From: Vombatus ursinus
Taxonomy: Eukaryota; Chordata; Mammalia; Diprotodontia; Vombatidae
Assembly (NCBI RefSeq): GCF_900497805.2
Contig: NW_020944355.1
Coordinates: 3,600,285-3,664,284 of the forward strand
Direction: 5' to 3'
DNA length: 64,000 nucleotides
The notes under the pieces were generated by a model that worked only from the letters and a program-made list of their open reading frames with translations, was not told where the DNA came from and ran no database searches. This document shows, one piece after another, positions 33,038 through 43,609 of the stretch (within the stretch, counting starts at the first letter, position 1; the number at the start of each line of letters is the position of its first letter). Position numbers and translations under genes: made by a program.

Positions 33038-35643
33038 AAAAAAATTTTTTTTTTCAATTTTTAACATGAGTTTTTAAAACTTTGGGTTACAAGTTTTCTC
33101 CCTTCCTCCCTCCCCACCCACCCTCATTGAAAAGGCAAGCATCTCGATACAGGATATGGATGTGTAGTTATGCAAAACACTTCCATAGTAGTCCTGTTGT
33201 GAAAAACTAAGTATATTTTCCTTCATCCTATCCTAGCCCCCATTTATTCTATTCTCTCTTTTGACCCTGTCCCTCCTCAGAAGTGTTTGCTTTTGATTAT
33301 CCCCTCCCTCAATCTGCCCTCCCCTCTATCAACCCCCTGCTCTCTTGTCCCCTTCCCCCCTTATTTTCCTGTAGAGTAAGATAGATTTCCATATCCCATT
33401 GTGTATGTTATTCCCTCCTTAAGCCAAATCCTATCAGAATAAAATTCACTCATTCCCTGTCACCTTCCCCCATTTCCCCTCCACTGTAAAAGCCTTTTCT
33501 TGTCTGTTTCATGTGAGATATTTTACCTCATTCTACTTCTCCCTTTCTACTTCTCCCAGTATAATCTTCTCCCACCCCTTAATTTTATTTTCCAGATATC
33601 ACCCCTTCATCTTCAACTCTCCCTGTGTCCTCTATCTATCTATCTATACAAACATATAATTTTTTCCCTCCCACTACCCTAATACTGACAGAGGACTCAT
33701 GAGTTACAAACATCTTTCCCTGCAGGAATGTAAACAGTTCAACCTTAACAAGTCTCTTATGATTTCTCTTTCCTGTTTACCTCTTCCATGTTTCACTTGA
33801 GTCCTATATTTGAAGGTCAAATTTTGTATTCAGCTCTGGTCTTTTCCACAGGAATGCTTGAAAGTCCTCTGTTTCATTGAATGACCGTTTTTACCCTGAA
33901 GGATTATACTGAGTTTTGCTGGGTAGGTGATCCTAGGTTGTAGTCTTAATTTCTTTGCCCTCCAGAATATCATACTCCATGCCCTCTGGATCCTTAATGT
34001 AGAAGCTGCTAAATCTTGTGTTATCCTGATTGTGTTTCCACAATACTTGAATGGTTTCCTTCTGGTTGCTTGCAATATCTTCTCCTTGACCTGAGAACTC
34101 TGGAATTTGGCTACAATATTCCTAGGAGTTTTCCTTTGGGGAGCTCTTTCAGGAGGTGATCAGTGGATTCTTTCAATTTCTATTTTGCCCTCTGGTTCTA
34201 AAATATCAGGGCAGTTTTCCTTGATAATTTCTTGAAAGATGATATCTAGGCTCTTTTTTTGATCATGGCTTTCAGATAGTCCAATAATTTTTAAGTTCTC
34301 TCTCCTGGATCTATTTTCCAGGTCAGTTGTTTTTCCAATGACATATTTCACATTCTCTTCTATTTTTTCATTCCTTTTGATTAGTGTTACAGTGCCTTGA
34401 TTTCTCAAATTGTCCCTATCTTCCAATTTCTCCATTCTAATTTTTAAGGAAGTATTTTCTTCAGTAAGCTTTTGGACTTCCTTTTCCATTTGGCTAATTT
34501 TGCTTTTAAGGGCATTCTTCTCCTCATTGGCTTCTTGGACCTCTTTTGTCATTTGGGTTAGGCTATTTTTTAAGGTGTTATTTTCTTCAGTATTTTTTGG
34601 GATCTCCTTTAGCATCACTCTCAGTTTTTCCTCTACTTCTCTTACTTCCTTCTCAAAATCCTTTTTGAGCTCTTCCATGGCCTGGGACCAATTCATATTT
34701 TTCTTGGAGGCTTTGGATGTAGGAACTTTGGCTTCGTTGTCTTCTTCTGGTTGTATGTTTTGATCTTCTTTGTCATCAAAGTAAGGTAATATAGTCTGAC
34801 TCTTTTTGCACTTCTTGCTCATGATCCCCATCAATTACTTGAGGTATAAACTCTTTGTTAAGGTAGGAGTCTATTTCCAGTGTGGAGAATGTACTGTCCC
34901 AAGCTTCAGGGGTTTTGTGCAGCTGTGTTCAGAGATACTTCTAGGGACCTGTAAATTTTCAGTTCTTCCAAGGTGCTATGATCAAGGGCGAGGTGTTTAC
35001 TCCTTTCCTGGCCTGTGCTCTGGTCTATGAGCACTCTTTTCTGTCTTGGAACTCTGAGGAGGGTTTCCTCTCCACAGCCACTACAAGCTCCACCACACCA
35101 GCGCTCCTCCTCGCCCTAGGTCCACCACCCAGAACTGTGACCCAGATCCAAGCACAGGCAAAGCAAGAGAATCCTGCACCAGCAGAGAGATCCCTGCAAT
35201 CCCCCTCTGATCAGCCACTCGAATCCCTCTCACTCTGTTGGCTGGGAGCTCAGGAGGCAGCTGCTGCCCCGCCAAGCTTAGGGACTGGAGCTGAGATGAC
35301 TGGCTTGTCACTCTCCCTGCTGACACAGACTTTTCCCACTGACCTTCCAAGTTGTCTTTGGCATTTCTGGGTTGAGAAGTCTGGAAACTGCCACAGCTGC
35401 CTGCGATTCAGTCCTCTGAGTCCTACTCCAGGGTCTCTGTGGCCTGCGTGCCCATGCCAAACTGTGCTCCTCTCCCAGCTGGCTCGATATACCTTTCCAA
35501 TCAACCATCCAGGCTGTCTTGGGCTGGAAATTTGTTTCACTCTGTCTTTTTGTGGGTTCTGCTGCTTTAGAATTTGTTTAGATCCATTTTTATAGGTATT
35601 TGGAGGGGAAAGCAAGTCACTGCTTTTACTCTGCCATCTTCAG
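33038..35643 (-). mobile_element. HAL1-type (ORF1-only L1) element, near full length, copy 1
   Basis: Antisense. The 5' terminus is at 35,600-35,643 and reads on the minus strand gaagatggcagagtaaaagc. The 5' UTR is about 0.8 kb, ORF1 is at 33,830-34,822, and a 0.8-kb 3' region ends in a T-rich run at about 33,038-33,060 (the A tail). TSD tgtgtgattt lies at 33,028-33,037 and 35,644-35,653. There is no endonuclease or RT sequence: the space between ORF1 and the tail is far too short for the nearly 4 kb of ORF2. Marsupials are known to have such half-L1 (HAL1) families, mobilised in trans by L1. A (CTAT)n run at 33,631-33,648 is internal. Confidence 0.88.
33830..34822 (-). pseudogene. L1/HAL1 ORF1p remnant, copy 1
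   Basis: ORF1p is the RNA-binding chaperone of L1-type particles. The start MSKKCKKSQT at 34,822 is preferred over a GTG/ATG run just upstream because copy 2 starts at the same point. Approximate layout in residues: basic N-terminus 1-50; coiled coil 50-155, heptads such as LKSKISQMEKEVQKLTEEN; RRM from about 160 (DLENRSRRENLKIIGLSES); C-terminal domain about 235-330 (KPFKYCGNTIRITQDLAA). One TGA at 34,160-34,162 interrupts the frame after KIEIERIH, and the same frame continues to 33,830. At about 330 codons the length matches a typical L1 ORF1. Confidence 0.9.
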
Positions 35644-35653
35644 TGTGTGATTT

Positions 35654-35814
35654 TTTTTAAGGTGGTCATTCTGACCAGATGGAATCTATTCAAAAAGATA
35701 TAATGATAGAATGCTATCTACTGTCTGCAACTCTGTAACCTAATATTTGCCCCAAATGTTGTGTTCATGAAGATCTCCATAGCCCAGAGAGGAGTCATGA
35801 TGAAGATTCTTGAA
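35654..35814. other. No recognisable feature
   Basis: Short flank of the HAL1 copy with nothing recognised. Confidence 0.4.
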
Positions 35815-35915
35815 TCAATCCAAAAGCATTTATTCTAAACTTAGTGTCTGCCAGGTGATCTGCTATGCCCTCAAGGAGCTTACATTTCTAAAGGAAGGGA
35901 CATACAGGTATAAGG
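35815..35915 (-). mobile_element. L2 LINE 3' fragment
   Basis: aagcatttattctaaactta and gccctcaaggagcttacatt are the antisense of the L2 3' terminus. Confidence 0.6.
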
Positions 35916-36564
35916 GTGGGGTCCATATCCACCCCAGTTAATCACAGACGGATGAGACATCTCAATAGAGCCACTTCATCAAAAGTAAACCAGATATGAA
36001 GAAGTTCTTAATCAACTTGAAAGGATCATAGGGATTTTGGACCATTAAATGAAAGCAAATGACAGTCACATAGGAAATATCCTGTGATTGGTTGAAGAAG
36101 AATCAATCATGTCCCAATGGGCTATATATTAAAATAGCAAACTGACCAGAACCAGCAGTTGAGTGGGAGAGGACTCCAAATTCAGGAGTTTAGGAATCCA
36201 GGCCAGAGAGGGAATCACTCTTGGGGAGAGGGAGAGAGTGCCAGTAACTATGTTATCAGAAATACCATACCAGTAGGAGACACTAAATATAGCTGGGAAT
36301 GAAGAGCGACATGCAAAGGCCAAACAGAAGGTCTTATGAGAAAAGGCAAGTGAAGGAGATAGAATTGACCATGTTATGACTTTGTGAACTTCAAAAGATT
36401 AGAAGACTTGGAAGTCCCATCAGCATTGGTAGCCATGTCCACTGGCCCCAAAATAGCAGGGCTAATGAGAGCATCTGCATCAGGAACCCAGAGACCTGGG
36501 CAAGGGAGTGACAATTTTTTACCAAATACTCCGGGTTCCACTCTCTGGGACCCTAATCCCTCTT
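35916..36564. other. No recognisable feature
   Basis: No family recognised. Overlapping short frames on both strands at 36,374-36,575 are not convincing genes. Confidence 0.4.
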
Positions 36565-36965
36565 CCAAAATCTAGTCCCTCTGATACATAAAGACAGCCA
36601 TTATGTTTCCTGAGTCTTCTTTTCTTCAAACTAAACATCTCCATTTCTTTTAACTGTTCCTTATATGACATGGGATGCAGGCCCTTCTCCAACTTGCCCT
36701 CCTCTAGATACTCTGTAGCTTATTAATATCCTTCTTAAACTGTGGTACACAGCACTTCAGGTGAGCTCTGACAAGGGCACAAGATGGAGTTACTATCCCT
36801 GCCTATGCCTCGAAGTTATGTTTCCTCCTGCTGCAGCCCAAGGTAGCATTAACTTTTTTTTTGGCTGCCATATCACACTGGTCATTCATACTGATCTTTA
36901 GGTCCACTAAAATTCCCAGATCCCTTTCTAAATATCTGCTTTTCATGAGATGTATTGGGAACATA
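36565..36965 (-). mobile_element. CR1/L3 LINE internal fragment
   Basis: Antisense: cctgagtcttcttttcttca, aacatctccatttcttttaa, catgggatgcaggcccttct, aggtagcattaacttttttt, ggctgccatatcacactggt and aggtccactaaaattcccag, all known L3 segments in order. Confidence 0.8.
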
Positions 36966-37039
36966 GAAACAATAATATTTACCAATTGATTGGATCTGTG
37001 GGATTGGAGAGAGTAAGGGCTAAGGCTGCAGTAGTACCC

Positions 37040-37210
37040 TCTATAATATTAAGAATTGGGGGGACTGGAGTGGGTTTAGCAGGTAGGAGATAGATGAAGA
37101 TCCAACAAAGGAGACTGAGGAGTCCTCACACAGGCAAGAAGTTGTCAAGGACACGGTAGAGTCATGAAGACCTAGAGAAGAGAGGATATCCAGGAGGACG
37201 GGGTATTCTA
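37040..37210 (-). mobile_element. L2 LINE ORF2 fragment
   Basis: The minus-strand frame reads YPVLLDILSSLGLHDSTVS and then SVSFVGSSSISYLLNPLQS, matching the L2 polymerase region (H..LLDTLSSLG.WDT...SVSFAGSSS). An adjacent GAGGAC-type run at 37,215-37,235 is a small simple repeat. Confidence 0.65.
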
Positions 37211-37224
37211 CGGTGATGAGGACG

Positions 37225-37345
37225 AGGACGAGGGTGACAGCTGGCATTTTTGTCATGCTTTAAGGTTTTCCAAGTGCTTTACATACATCACCCCATTTGA
37301 TCTTCAGAACATCCCTGTGATTTTGGATCTATTATTTTGTGGACA
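37225..37345 (-). mobile_element. MIR 3' fragment
   Basis: Antisense tail: aagtgctttacatacatcac and ccatttgatcttcagaacat. Confidence 0.5.
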
Positions 37346-37389
37346 AAGTGGAATGAGCTGTTTGGGGAAGCAATGGGTTCCATTTCTTT

Positions 37390-37520
37390 GGAGCTCTTCC
37401 ACTGAAAGGTAGATGCCCATTTGTTGAGAATGATCTAGAGGGGATTCTTTTTCCAGTCTAGGTTCAACTAAATGGTTTCTAAGATCCCTTCAACTCTGAC
37501 ATTCTGTGATGCCATGACTT
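37390..37520 (+). mobile_element. CR1/L3 LINE 3' end
   Basis: gatctagaggggattctttt, ctaaatggtttctaagatcc and cttcaactctgacattctgt: the sense CR1/L3 3' terminus. Confidence 0.7.
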
Positions 37521-38735
37521 TCATTCACAACCTGATCGAGAAAACATTTCCCAAATGCCTGATTCTAGGCCTGTTGGGCTAGTAAGAGAATGAACGTCTA
37601 CACCATTTGGTGTAGACTTCTGTGGAGTAGATCTAGATTTCATGTGCCTGACTTTGAACTTCTAAAACAAATGCTCCCAAGTCAAGGAAGAAGCTTAAGA
37701 GAAGTATCACACTTGTGTTCTAATGACAGGCTTTATAACATTTTTTTCTTCCCCATTTAAAAAAAAGTTTTATTGGTAGGTATTGTTTTGGACACCACTA
37801 GCACTCCCTAATATCTAGCATCCTCCCTTCTTCAGAACCCTCATTTATAACAAAGTCAATTAAGCAAAACAAAACTGAATGGCAAAGCGACTGGGATTGC
37901 CACCATATGCACCATCGGCCCTCGTAAGCCCCTACCTCTCTACCACTGTATTGGGAAAATGTATTTCATCTTATGTTCCCAGAACCAAGATTAGACATTA
38001 TGATCTAAATGCTGGCATTTTGAGTGTCATTTTAAGATTAACTTTGAAAAGGGCCAAATGAATATCCATTTCTGAAGAATATAGCCCCAGATGATTACAT
38101 GGAACAGAGCAATGGCAAGAAAGTGTGCAGCATTTTGAATATTAACACTGCCAAAGGTAAATAGATGAAATGGGAGATAGCCTTTCCATATGGCAACATA
38201 TATCTGAAATGCAGCAAGACCTTCCAATCCTGACTTGGCCCTAATTGACATGTGAGCGCACACAAATCAATAGCATAGGGGGGGAAAAAACATCCTTCAT
38301 TCTGAGCTTGCTGATCACCATTAAACTTTTTTTTAAGGTCTGAAAACAGAAAAATACAATGCCTTCCTACAGACTGTTTCAGTTGGTTGGAGATGATTGG
38401 CTCATTAGGATGCAGACCTGCAAATTATCTCCGGTGGTTCTTAGCAGCTGGAGACATGTTGTTTACCTCATGTAGACATGGTCTATGAGTCAATATACCC
38501 ACAGAGAAATATAACTACCTTGTGTTACTAAGCATGATCACTAGTTATAAAAAGGCCATCATCTGATATTCCAAATAGCATCCTGTATATTTAACACAGT
38601 CAAATTTTTGAACTTCAGCTCGGCATTTGGATCTTTGGTGTTGCACACATGGTGATTTATGGGCAAAAAAAAATAAGCTAATGTATGAATAAAGCATAAT
38701 AATTAGTTATGTCTAAACTGTTACTTATGATAAAA
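37521..38735. other. Repeat-free block, possible conserved non-coding DNA
   Basis: No transposon recognised over 1.2 kb. The part at 38,000-38,290 (catttctgaagaatatagcc; tcctgacttggccctaattg) is complex, AT-balanced sequence with several TAATTG- and ATTA-type motifs. Nothing in it looks coding. Confidence 0.35.
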
Positions 38736-38737
38736 AT

Positions 38738-38822
38738 GAATCATAGACTCGGAGTTGGAAAGAAACTCAAAAAACATCTAGGCCACCCCCTTCATTCCCT
38801 AGAGGAGGGAACCGAGGCCCAG
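38738..38822 (-). mobile_element. MIR-like antisense fragment
   Basis: atcatagactcggagttgga, then gagggaaccgaggcccaga. Confidence 0.5.
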
Positions 38823-39000
38823 ACAGTGGATAGAGTACTGAATGTGGTGTCAAGAAGACCCGGGTTTAGATCCTGCTTTTGTCACTTACTTTGGTAAGTT
38901 ACTTCCCCTCAGTTTCCTCATCTGTAACATAAGGATACTCTACCCATAATCTCTACTTCACAGAGTTATGGGACTCCAGTTGATGTATATAAAATGTTCT
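38823..39000 (+). mobile_element. MIR-family SINE
   Basis: gtggatagagtactgaatgt, tcagtttcctcatctgtaac and the tail that ends in atgtatataaaatgttctac. Confidence 0.65.
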
Positions 39001-39543
39001 ACAAGGATTCAGGGCTGGGAGGGACCTTATTAATGCACTTTTCTTGGATTTTACATGGATTAGGTGTTGGAGAATAAGGACTTTCTGCATATCAGAGAAA
39101 AACTTAGCAGCAATGCCTTGCTTTGGCCAGTGAGCAAGCTAATTGCTGACACAAATGAGTTGTGAGCCCAGGGCCAAGTAGCTTCCCCTCTCGGTGCCCT
39201 GTGACACTCTCCCAGGCTGTCAGGGATGTAACTCAGGTCCTAAGCAAGCTTGGCGTGTTTGACCTGTTGCTGCTGCCACAATAGGAAATATAACTTTGCG
39301 AATGCTCAGGCAATGGCTTCCCCTGTCTTTCTCTCTCTCCTCCCTGAAATATTTCTGGTCTCTGAATCTCTGGAACCACCCTGTCTGTCTATCTCCCAAG
39401 AAGCTATGGATCTCTTCTGCCTCCTGTTTGCAGACTGACCCAGGCTTGCTTGGAAGCCTAGGTAACAATGATAAACAAGGTGCTAATCTTGGTGGAGGGA
39501 GTTTTACACTATGAGTCCCCAGGGGCCAATTGTAGAGTTAGAC
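39001..39543. other. No recognisable feature
   Basis: No family recognised. It ends at a poly(A) run. Confidence 0.4.
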
Positions 39544-39690
39544 CAAAAAAAAAAAAAAAAAAAGAAGAATATTAGAGCAAAAGGTGACCTTACAGATATT
39601 GTTTCAACCTCTTAGTTTAATAGATAAGGAAATTGAGATCTAGGGAAGAAAAGTGATTTGTCCAAGGTCACTCAACTGTTTTAATATTCT
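39544..39690 (-). mobile_element. Poly(A) run and MIR-like antisense fragment
   Basis: An A run at 39,545-39,563 is followed by ttaatagataaggaaattga and gtgatttgtccaaggtcact, an old antisense MIR CORE. Confidence 0.5.
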
Positions 39691-39839
39691 CTCAACCATT
39701 CACCAGGGTCTCTTTCCACTCTGCCTACTGCCTTATTTTAATCTGTACATTAGACCTGTTTTTAGTCATTTATTTATTTATGTCTGGACTTGTGATTTCA
39801 TCAGCATAGGGAAATCCTAGTGTGAAAACTCTCTCCCAT

Positions 39840-40000
39840 GATGTAGGTCTGTCTGTTACTTCCAGTCGAAGAAAGTTGTCTAGAGTACCTAGAGGTTAAG
39901 CGACTTGCCCATGATCATGCAGCTAGTCTATTTCAGAGGCAGGAGTTGAATCCAGACCTTCTGGACCAGCCCCTATCCACTATGGCATACTTCCTCTCAG
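39840..40000 (-). mobile_element. MIR/SINE antisense fragment
   Basis: ggttaagcgacttgcccatg, cagctagtctatttcagagg and cccctatccactatggcata. Confidence 0.6.
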
Positions 40001-40689
40001 GTATTTATTTATGAGCAATTGTTTTAGAAAATGAAATAATGAAAAGCATTTTTCTCATAAATGAAATTTGCTAAAGGATAATTGACTTAGAAGGCATTCA
40101 CATTTGTTTCCTATGTTGGTCCAAGTAATTTATGTATACTATTTTCATTCCAATTTCATAATAAGCAGAACTTTTTCTAATTTCTATGCTTTCCTGTGTT
40201 TTAGAGCAGTAGTTTCCAAAGTAGAAGATACGGCATGATCCCAAGAGGAATAGCCAATCCTGAGACTTTTTTTTCCTAATAGAATCATACTTGCCTTTCT
40301 AGGCTAATACCATCCTTCCTTTCCCCCTCTCTTTGCTGTGCCAGCTCCCAACTTCAGCTAGGCCGTAGGCCCTCAGGACAGCTATAACCTAAGCTCAACC
40401 AGGCACCCAGAGCAGTAGCTGTGCAGACTCCATTGGGAAATTTCCCCATTCCCACATACCCACCCACGACCCCTGGATCACTTCATGGCTTCATCCAGTG
40501 CCCTTCTATGATTCAGTACTTAGGGTAGTGACTGGTGAGTAAGAAACTACTTTTTGTTTTGGGTGGGGCAGAGTGAGTCACATAGGATAAGCAAGTATAA
40601 ATGGGTGGTAACACATCACAGATCTTATTATATTATCTCCACCCCCCCCAATTCTCTGCTCTTCCAAACTTCCTTACTCTTTCACTCAC
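40001..40689. other. No recognisable feature
   Basis: No family or gene recognised. Confidence 0.4.
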
Positions 40690-40930
40690 CCAGGTTCTCA
40701 TGATCGCTGTGTCAAGTGCAACTCCTCAATTTTTCACTCCATTTATCTGAAAATTTGCCTAATTTGATTGTTTCTACCTCTGCAACAACTCTTGAATGTG
40801 TCCTCTCCTCTCTACTCATACAGACCCAAACATTGCAGTGGCCTCCTAATTGGCCTCCCTGCCTCAAGTCTCTCCCCACTTCAATCCATCCTCCACATAG
40901 CTGCCAAAGTAATTTCCCTTAAGTACAGAT
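40690..40930 (+). mobile_element. L2 LINE ORF2 C-terminal fragment
   Basis: gtggcctcctaattggcctc, ccctgcctcaagtctctccc and catagctgccaaagtaattt match the sense L2 segment after the polymerase motifs. Confidence 0.7.
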
Positions 40931-41055
40931 CTGTAAAATGGGGATAATAAGAGCACCTGCCTCATAAGAGTGTTGTGAGGATTTAATGTGATAAGGCACG
41001 TGAAGAGCTTTCCAAGCCTTCAAATGGGATGAAAATATCGGTTACTGTTGTTTTT
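40931..41055 (+). mobile_element. MIR 3' fragment
   Basis: taaaatggggataataagag, gttgtgaggatttaatgtga and agagctttccaagccttcaa, joined directly to L2. Confidence 0.7.
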
Positions 41056-41099
41056 GTGGACTGTGTTAACCCAATGGATGTTTTGCAATGCATCTTGGA

Positions 41100-41282
41100 G
41101 ATAATAAGTAATACTGATGGAGTGCTGGATTTGGGGTCATCAAGACATGATTTCAAATACTGCCTCTGATACTTGCTAGCTGAGTGACTTTAAATCACTT
41201 AAACATTCTGAGCCTCAGTTTCTTCATCTATAAATTGACGGTGCTCCTTCTAGCTCTGAATCAATGATCCTACGATCTGTAT
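41100..41282 (+). mobile_element. MIR-family SINE
   Basis: gatggagtgctggatttggg, cctctgatacttgctagctg, cctcagtttcttcatctata and the tail cttctagctctgaatcaatg. Confidence 0.75.
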
Positions 41283-41439
41283 CATTGGAGGGGATGTCTT
41301 TCTCATTGAGATCACAAATTCATTTGCTAGTTGGAGTATGTTAACACAGAAAGCTATTGTGGACATTTATGGATGTATGTGTATGTATGTGTTGACTGTA
41401 TGTATATGTGCAAATAGTTTCAACCTCCTGCATCTCAGT

Positions 41440-41764
41440 AAACTACATTTTAACGTTTATCCCTATGGAAATTCTATCTTACTAGATTTGGGCTAACCTT
41501 TAGCTGATCAAGATCTTCTTGGATGTAGATTCTCTCATCCAGTGGTCCAGCTATCCCTCCCAGGTTTCAGTTCTTATCACATTTGATAAGTATGACATTT
41601 ATCCATTTGACAACAAGCACAGATCCCTAGGTCTCTTCACTGGAGAGCTCCTTCCAAGCTGACATTGAAGGGTTGATGAGTATTCTTTCAACCAGTTCAA
41701 AATCCATCGACTTGAATCCTCACTCTTTGAATCTCCATTTAACCAATTATGAATCTATCTTCTT
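41440..41764 (-). mobile_element. CR1/L3 LINE, left part
   Basis: Antisense: cacatttgataagtatgaca, gcacagatccctaggtctct, ctccttccaagctgacattg and caaccagttcaaaatccatc follow a known internal L3 stretch. It resumes at 42,031 after a MIR. Confidence 0.75.
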
Positions 41765-42030
41765 GTGAAGCAGCCTTGTAATACAAGGGAAAGAACACTG
41801 GACTTGGAGTCAGGAAGACTGTGTTCCAATCCTCCCTCAGACACTTAACTAGCTGTGTGACCCTGGGCAAGTCACATAATCTCTCTGCTCTTCAGTGTCC
41901 TCACCTGTAAAATGGACATAATAATAGCCCCTACTTCACAGGGTCTTTTTGAGGCTCAAATAGGATAATATTTGTAAAGCACTTTGCAAACTACTATAAA
42001 TAGAACCATATAAATGTTAGTGGTTATTAT
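41765..42030 (+). mobile_element. MIR-family SINE, nearly full length
   Basis: ggacttggagtcaggaagac, tgtgtgaccctgggcaagtc, ctcacctgtaaaatggacat and the tail ttgtaaagcactttgcaaac. It splits the CR1. Confidence 0.85.
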
Positions 42031-42140
42031 TACTATGGTCCAGCCCACATCTCTGTCTTTTCCACTTCTCCTATGGACTTTTAGTTCATGACATCTTACT
42101 TGTTGTTCCTCAAAATCCTTTGAAATCTGTTCTTAAATCT
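42031..42140 (-). mobile_element. CR1/L3 LINE, right part
   Basis: ggtccagcccacatctctgt and cttttccacttctcctatgg continue the CR1 left at 41,764. Confidence 0.6.
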
Positions 42141-42184
42141 AGGGTGCATGTTGGACTATGTCTGGCTTTCTTCTCCTTTTCTTA

Positions 42185-42266
42185 AAAAAATTTATTTATA
42201 TCTTATTTTTTTCTATCACCTTCATTTTCAAATACATTTTCCCTATCCCATTTTCTTTTTTCTTTT

Positions 42267-42338
<72 letters not shown>

Positions 42339-43172
42339 TTTTTTGGCAATGGGGTTAAGTGACTTGTCCAGGGTCACACAGCTAGTAAGTGTCAGGTGTC
42401 TGGGGCTGGATTTGAACTCAGGTCCTCCTTACTCTAGGGTCGGTGCTCTATCCACTGTACCACCGAGTTGCATCCTATTTTCTTTTTTCTTATAGAAAAA
42501 AAGGAAAGAGAGAAAAACAAGTCCAGTAAAGTCAACCAACATATTACCTGAGTTGGACAATATATGCAATATTCCCTACCCATAGTCCCCTATTTTTGCA
42601 AAGAAGGGAAAGGGTTGCTTTTTCTCATCTCTTCCCCAGAGCTAAGCCTGGTGAATTCAGTTTTAGTTTTTTGTTCTTTCTACTTGCATTGTTGTAGTCA
42701 TTGTATATACTGTTTTGCGGAGCCTGCGTGCTTCACTCTTCAGTTCATGTTAATCTTCCCATGCTTTTGAATTCTTGTTGTTTCTTCTAGTAGAGTAAGA
42801 TTCCATTAGGTTCGTGTATGACCATTTGTTTAGCCATTCCCTAGTCAATGAGCATCTACCTTGTTTTTAGTTCTTTGCTACCACAGAGTGCTGCTATGAA
42901 TATATGAATATTTTGGTGTATTTTGGACTTTTCTTACTCTCTTTGGTCTCCTATGCGGGTAGATGTCAAACAGTGGAATCTCTGGGTCAAGAGATATAGA
43001 CATTTTAGTCATTTTTCTAGCGTCATTGTGAATCTCTTTCCAGAACTGTTGGACCAATTCACAATCCGCCAACAGTCTGTTAAAGTACCTGTATTTTTGC
43101 TGTCCGTCCAGCACTGACCATTTCCATCTTTTGTTATGTTTGCCAATTTGTTAGGTAGGAGGTGAAACCACA
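42185..43172 (-). mobile_element. Old L1 LINE (holds a SINE)
   Basis: Antisense L1 of an older type. The 3' side is at 42,185-42,248. After the SINE comes a stretch with tttagccattccctagtcaa and tttagttctttgctaccaca, and up to 43,172 the minus-strand frame contains DCELVQQFWKEIHNDARKM (43,030-43,080) and the WK.I-type end of ORF2. More diverged than the L1s with clear TSDs. Confidence 0.75.
42265..42475 (-). mobile_element. Marsupial A-tailed SINE with expanded (TTTC)n tail
   Basis: Antisense SINE. The tail is an (AAAG)n array on its own strand, seen as (TTTC)n at 42,261-42,338. Then ggcaatggggttaagtgact, ggctggatttgaactcaggt and a degraded head. TSD attttcttttttctt near 42,250-42,264 and 42,477-42,491, partly merged with the tail repeat. 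Confidence 0.88.
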
Positions 43173-43329
43173 AAATGGTGTGAGAGTTTGAACTTCTTCT
43201 AAATACTCCCTTTCTATCCCAAATCCAAAAATGGAGTGGTTACTCCCCGCTCTGGTTCCCATCATTTCCCATGGGAGGGGTCACCGAGGGACTTTTTTCA
43301 GATATGAGAAGAACGTGGGTCCCTTGGGA

Positions 43330-43405
43330 CAGGCAGGGGCTGTTTTGGTTTTATCTTTGTGTTCTCAGTACCTAGTGCCAGGCTTTACACATAGTAAATG
43401 TTTGT
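43330..43405 (+). mobile_element. L2 LINE 3' end
   Basis: gtgttctcagtacctagtgc and catagtaaatgtttgttgaa. Confidence 0.65.
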
Positions 43406-43545
43406 TGAATTGATTTAAAATTCTGATTTTGATACTTCTGAATGCATGACCTTGGATAAGTCACTTAATCTCTCTGAGCCTCTGTTCTTTATAATCAAGA
43501 TAAGAATCATGATATTTGCAATGTATACCTCACAGGGAGTGCACT
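43406..43545 (+). mobile_element. MIR fragment
   Basis: gaccttggataagtcactta and atctctctgagcctctgttc. Confidence 0.6.
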
Positions 43546-43561
43546 TTTTAAATCTTAGAGA

Positions 43562-43562
43562 A

Positions 43563-43609
<47 letters not shown>
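43562..43609. repeat. (TA)n(TG)n microsatellite
   Basis: TA repeats to 43,576, then TG repeats to 43,609. Confidence 0.95.

Noticed and set aside
34410-34763. A 117-codon Ser/Phe-rich plus-strand frame
   Set aside because: It is the reverse-strand shadow of the ORF1p coiled coil (Glu/Lys-rich codons read backwards). The parallel frame at 46,299-46,622 has the same cause.
34978-35595. A 205-codon plus-strand open frame
   Set aside because: It is the antisense of the HAL1-type copy 1 5' UTR. No domain is seen, and copy 2 does not keep the frame.
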